Shown here: positions 6,469-8,645 of the stretch, piece by piece
How the letters are laid out: each line of letters opens with the position of its first letter
Numbering within the stretch: the stretch's first letter is position 1
Assembly: GCA_017631215.1 (NCBI GenBank)
Contig: JAGBTR010000165.1
Span: forward strand, 1 to 8,645
Source: Clostridia bacterium
GTDB lineage: Bacteria; Bacillota; Clostridia; Oscillospirales; CAG-272
DNA length: 8,645 nt
Reading direction: 5' to 3'
Notes under the pieces: generated by a model
What the model was told of the DNA's origin: nothing
Database searches by the model: none
The model's input: only the letters and a program-made list of their open reading frames with translations
Made by a program: the position numbers and the translations under genes

Positions 6469-6482
6469 CTCCACAAGTGGAG
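6469..6482 (-). promoter_or_regulatory. Short hairpin overlapping the pncB ribosome binding site
   Basis: On the minus strand CTCCACTTGTGGAG folds as a 5-6 pair stem with a tiny loop. Its 3' arm contains the GGAG that begins the ribosome site GGAGGAAAGG. It could partly mask this site, but AAAGG remains free and the stem is short, so a regulatory role is only a possibility. Confidence 0.3.
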
Positions 6483-6502
6483 ATTTGATATACTTTATTC
6501 TT

Positions 6503-6531
6503 ATTTTACCACACTTTCGCGCAATATGCAA
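6503..6531 (-). promoter_or_regulatory. Promoter of pncB
   Basis: On the minus strand TTGCAT (6526-6531) and TAAAAT (6503-6508) are spaced by 17 bases, and TGG before the -10 makes an extended -10 element. A start near 6496 would give a leader of about 40 bases. The promoter lies just after the stop of the regulator gene. Confidence 0.6.
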
Positions 6532-6546
6532 GCCCCCTTGCTAAAT

Positions 6547-7167
6547 TTAAGGGAGCTGGTCTTTTCTTCTCTTGCGTATCGCACGGAGTATGCGAGCTAT
6601 GGTGATCGTGACGAGCACGATGAGGGCAGCCCACATCACCAGCACAAAAGCAGAAGCAATTCGAACACCAAGAAATTCACGCCAAAACGCTCCCAGAAAC
6701 ACGACACCAAGACGAACACCTGTCGTCATAGAGATGGGCAACAAGGTAACCACATAAAGTGTCCAGCCCAGGACCAATCCAAAACAGCGATGAAGCGTCA
6801 GGCATAGGATGCCCGTAATCAAAAAGTACGCGGCGAGCATCAGTAGAATCGGCGAGAGCAGAACACCCAAAACAAGCGCGAGAGACCCCACGCCGACCAA
6901 AATCAACCCGATGACCTTGCGCACCGTCAAGGTGTTCTGCGGTGCAACAGGCATTGGCGGTGTCTCCTCCCGCTTCCCCACCGCGAGATACTCGACCGTC
7001 GTCCCAAGCAATGCCGCGAGGGCGATGAGGTTATTGGTATCGGGTGAGCTCTGGTCGGTCTCCCATTTAGACACCGCCTGTCGACTCACGCCCAGCTGCT
7101 CGGCAACGTGCTCCTGCGAATATCCGTGTTCGCGGCGCAATACCGCGATCCTGTTTCCTATGGTCAT
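6547..7167 (-). CDS. Membrane-anchored XRE-family transcriptional regulator
   Basis: Regulator of 206 residues with an N-terminal Cro/C1-type helix-turn-helix and a hydrophobic C-terminal half. The DNA-binding domain covers about residues 4-60; the two HTH helices lie in YSQEHVAEQLGVSRQAVSKW at 16-35, and YLAVG follows at 60-64, as in many Bacillota regulators. After a short Pro-rich spacer (69-78) come hydrophobic segments at about 83-102, 104-123, 129-146 and 170-192, so three to five membrane spans are expected. The tail is very basic (ARILRAIRKRRKDQLP), which would place it on the cytoplasmic side. The start at 7167 follows GGAGGT at nine bases. Regulators of this build often sense membrane or envelope conditions, but no target is known here. 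It may act on itself through the repeats at 7218-7254 and perhaps on pncB downstream; both are inference. Confidence 0.88.
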   Translation of the reverse strand: MTIGNRIAVLRREHGYSQEHVAEQLGVSRQAVSKWETDQSSPDTNNLIALAALLGTTVEYLAVGKREETPPMPVAPQNTLTVRKVIGLILVGVGSLALVLGVLLSPILLMLAAYFLITGILCLTLHRCFGLVLGWTLYVVTLLPISMTTGVRLGVVFLGAFWREFLGVRIASAFVLVMWAALIVLVTITIARILRAIRKRRKDQLP

Positions 7168-7200
7168 ATGCTGATACCTCCGTTCTCATTGGATGCCGAT

Positions 7201-7229
7201 ATTATACCACAAAATGCGTTCAACATCTA
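7201..7229 (-). promoter_or_regulatory. Extended -10 promoter of the XRE regulator gene
   Basis: On the minus strand a perfect TATAAT (7201-7206) is preceded by TGG, making an extended -10. At 17 bases upstream lies TAGATG (7224-7229), a poor -35. Such promoters can work with a weak -35, and the -35 area lies within the CAAC repeat cluster, leaving room for an activator or repressor. Confidence 0.65.
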
Positions 7230-7254
7230 CCAACTATCTGTCAACCTTTGGTTG
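7218..7254. repeat. Phased CAAC/GTTG motifs, candidate operator of the XRE regulator
   Basis: CAAC occurs at 7221-7224, 7231-7234 and 7242-7245, and its complement GTTG at 7251-7254. The starts are 10, 11 and 9 bases apart, close to one helical turn. The last two form the perfect inverted repeat CAACC-TTT-GGTTG (7242-7254), and GTTCAAC (7218-7224) is a smaller one. The cluster covers and precedes the -35 region of the regulator promoter. Assignment as operator is inference from position and symmetry. Confidence 0.35.
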
Positions 7255-7269
7255 CACCCTCAAAAAAGG

Positions 7270-7300
7270 CAAAAAAAGACCCTGCCCGAGGGCAGGGTCT
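7270..7300 (-). terminator. Strong intrinsic terminator after the oxidoreductase gene
   Basis: A perfect 10-pair inverted repeat (7277-7286 with 7291-7300) closes a four-base loop and is followed on the minus strand by seven T residues, with a second T-run a few bases on. It lies 16 bases after the oxidoreductase stop and closes that transcription unit. Textbook Rho-independent form. Confidence 0.93.
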
Positions 7301-7316
7301 TTGCGTGAGTTCAAAA

Positions 7317-8492
7317 TTAGATCTCGGGGATCTCGATCTTGACCTCTGCGCCCAGGTCGGACGATCTTGCGATACCGTCCAGGATAGCCTGGTTGTAGAG
7401 GATCTGAGAGGTGGGAACGGGAGCCTTGCCGCCGTCGCGAACTGCATCCAGGAAGGAACGCATCTTCTTGTAGAAGTTCTGATCGGGCTGCTGGATCATG
7501 GGGATGATGGTCTGAGTCTGAACGCCTGCAACCTCGTGATAGATGGTCAGGTCGCCGCCGACAGAGCCGTTCCAGCAGTCGGTCGAAGGAATGCGCAGAC
7601 CGCCCTTGGTACCGAGGATGATGGTATCACCGGGGGTGTTGATATTCATTGCCCATGCGATACGGAAGTCGAGGATGATACCGCCCTCCAGACGGACGAA
7701 TGCAGCGGCGAAGTCGTCAACGCCGAACAGCTTTGCGTACTCCTCACCCTTGCCCTGCTTGTAGCCGCAGTACTTGGGATCCTTACCGAAGAAATCGGAC
7801 TTGTAGCCCGAAACGGTCAGAGGCTTCGGATAGCCAACAGCGTTCAGGACCATATCGAGCGAGTAGCAGCCGATATCAGCCAGTGCGCCCAGACCTGCGG
7901 TCTTCTCCTCGATGAAGGAGGTACCGAAGGGCGTGGGGATACCGCGGCGGCGACCGCCACCGGTCAGGATGTAGTAGATGTCACCCAGAACGCCCGACTC
8001 GCAGATCTTCTTGACCTGCTGCATATTGGGATCGAAACGGGGCTGGAAGCCGATGGAGAGGATCTTGCCACTCTCCTTCTCTGCTCTCATGACCTCGATC
8101 GCCTCGTCAAGAGTAACCGTAAAGGGCTTCTCCAGAACGACGTTGACGCCCTTCTTCAGCGCGTAGATGGTAGGCTCTGCGTGCTGACGGTTGTAGGTAC
8201 AAATGGAAACGGCGTCGAGCTGCAGGCTCTCGTCGTCCAGCATCTCCTTGTGGGAGGGGTAGTCGCACTTGACGTTCTCAACGCCGTGCTTCTTGAAGAA
8301 CTCAGCAGCCTTGCCGGGGATCAGGTCAGCACCGGCGACGACCTCAACGTCTGCCATCTTCTTGTACTGATCCATGTGTGCGCCTGCGATCCAACCGGTA
8401 CCGATGATACCAACGCGCAGCTTGCGGCCGGTAATGGTCTTTGCCTCGTCCTGAACGCTCTGGTTAGGATCCAACTGGGTGTTCTGTGCCAT
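7317..8492 (-). CDS. Gfo/Idh/MocA family NAD(P)-dependent oxidoreductase
   Basis: Predicted dehydrogenase of 391 residues, acting on a sugar, sugar acid, inositol or similar substrate that cannot be named from sequence. The N-terminal Rossmann fold begins at residue 24 (KLRVGIIGTGWIAGAHM) with the dinucleotide loop GTGWIA at 31-36. The family lysine lies in EKPFT at 121-125. In the C-terminal domain the motif ALADIGCYSLDM at 203-214 corresponds to the usual 'GGG-LxDxGxHxxD' catalytic segment, with Asp206 and Asp213 kept and Tyr210 in the place often held by His. About 23 polar residues precede the Rossmann fold, a little longer than usual. The start at 8492 follows GGAGGT at eight bases. The C-terminal tail AEVKIEIPEI is nearly repeated by the end of the gene upstream, indicating a paralogous neighbour. 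The gene ends at a strong terminator. Confidence 0.95.
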   Translation of the reverse strand: MAQNTQLDPNQSVQDEAKTITGRKLRVGIIGTGWIAGAHMDQYKKMADVEVVAGADLIPGKAAEFFKKHGVENVKCDYPSHKEMLDDESLQLDAVSICTYNRQHAEPTIYALKKGVNVVLEKPFTVTLDEAIEVMRAEKESGKILSIGFQPRFDPNMQQVKKICESGVLGDIYYILTGGGRRRGIPTPFGTSFIEEKTAGLGALADIGCYSLDMVLNAVGYPKPLTVSGYKSDFFGKDPKYCGYKQGKGEEYAKLFGVDDFAAAFVRLEGGIILDFRIAWAMNINTPGDTIILGTKGGLRIPSTDCWNGSVGGDLTIYHEVAGVQTQTIIPMIQQPDQNFYKKMRSFLDAVRDGGKAPVPTSQILYNQAILDGIARSSDLGAEVKIEIPEI

Positions 8493-8529
8493 AATAAGTT
8501 ACCTCCGAAATAAAATTTCTTTGTTTATT

Positions 8530-8547
8530 TTCAAACTTTCGTTTGAA
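8530..8547 (-). promoter_or_regulatory. Leader hairpin with GAAA tetraloop before the oxidoreductase gene
   Basis: TTCAAAC-GAAA-GTTTGAA on the minus strand forms a perfect seven-pair stem closed by a GNRA-type tetraloop, 37 bases before the start codon. No U-run follows, so it is not a terminator. It could be a protein operator at DNA level, an RNA-stabilising element between two cotranscribed genes, or chance. I found no convincing promoter in the 8493-8610 gap. Confidence 0.4.
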
Positions 8548-8610
8548 GCATCAAGAATCCTTCGCGGAATGCTAAATAACCTTGTGTGATGGGATATGTG
8601 CCGCGCGGGA

Positions 8611-8645
8611 TCATATCTCGGGAATGTTGATCTCGACCTCGCGGC
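8611..8645 (-). CDS. C-terminal end of a probable second Gfo/Idh/MocA oxidoreductase (partial)
   Basis: The minus strand in this end piece codes REVEINIPEI followed by TGA. It matches the C-terminal tail of the neighbouring oxidoreductase (AEVKIEIPEI) at eight of the ten positions R/A-E-V-E/K-I-N/E-I-P-E-I counted loosely, and at the last four exactly. Only ten codons are visible, so the family call rests wholly on this tail match. If right, the two genes are adjacent paralogs, 118 bases apart and probably cotranscribed. Confidence 0.5.
   Translation of the reverse strand, partial: REVEINIPEI

Noticed and set aside
4841..6544. Plus-strand open frame of 567 codons opposite pncB
   Set aside because: No recognisable domain; pncB on the other strand explains the open frame through its codon bias.
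6531..6557. Hairpin at the end of the XRE gene as terminator
   Set aside because: A nine-pair stem with one G/T pair exists, but on the minus strand no U-run follows and the next promoter starts at once; the T-rich side is on the plus strand, where no gene lies. Left uncalled.
7239..7244. Perfect TTGACA as -35 box of the regulator promoter
   Set aside because: It lies 32 bases from the TATAAT, far outside the 16-18 base spacing, and no other -10 fits it well.
7248..8513. Plus-strand open frame of 421 codons opposite the oxidoreductase gene
   Set aside because: Leu/Val/Asp-rich composition without motifs, running through the terminator hairpin; the minus-strand gene is unambiguous.

Overview
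The window reads as chromosomal DNA of a Bacillota (Firmicutes) bacterium, most likely a gut-type Clostridia. This is inferred from strong GGAGG-like ribosome sites before nearly every gene, extended -10 promoters, intrinsic terminators, a DHHW/AlgX-type plus MBOAT acetylation pair and a short Clostridia-style inorganic pyrophosphatase. Composition is moderately GC-rich. TGA and TAA both serve as stops, so nothing suggests a recoded genetic code. No mobile element, CRISPR array, tRNA or rRNA was seen. All genes lie on the minus strand, so transcription runs from high to low coordinates; the long plus-strand open frames are antisense shadows.

In order of transcription: (i) at 8611-8645 the last ten codons of a gene end in a tail nearly identical to that of the next gene, a complete Gfo/Idh/MocA NAD(P)-dependent oxidoreductase (7317-8492), suggesting a tandem paralogous pair. 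A strong intrinsic terminator (7270-7300) closes this unit. (ii) A membrane-anchored XRE-type regulator (6547-7167) has its own extended -10 promoter and helically phased CAAC motifs upstream. (iii) Nicotinate phosphoribosyltransferase (4994-6454), with its own promoter, is followed 29 bases later by a calcineurin-like metallophosphoesterase (4209-4964), ending in a probable terminator. (iv) A promoter at 4092-4120 drives an AlgX/DHHW-like SGNH protein with an unusual Pro/Thr/Asp-rich linker (2408-4018) and an MBOAT O-acyltransferase (958-2373). After a large palindrome come a compact inorganic pyrophosphatase (472-888) and a Nudix hydrolase (1-475, cut by the window edge) whose start overlaps the pyrophosphatase stop as ATGA.

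Functional reading: the SGNH and MBOAT proteins form a two-part apparatus that probably moves acetyl groups across the membrane onto an extracellular or cell-wall polysaccharide. The pyrophosphatase/Nudix pair is a housekeeping clean-up module in which one enzyme would consume the pyrophosphate released by the other. pncB feeds NAD salvage. The least ordinary elements are the SGNH protein (linker insert, and glycines where acidic motif residues are expected), the helically phased repeats before the membrane-bound regulator, and the compact pyrophosphatase coupled to a Nudix enzyme. No clearly new multi-gene system is evident.
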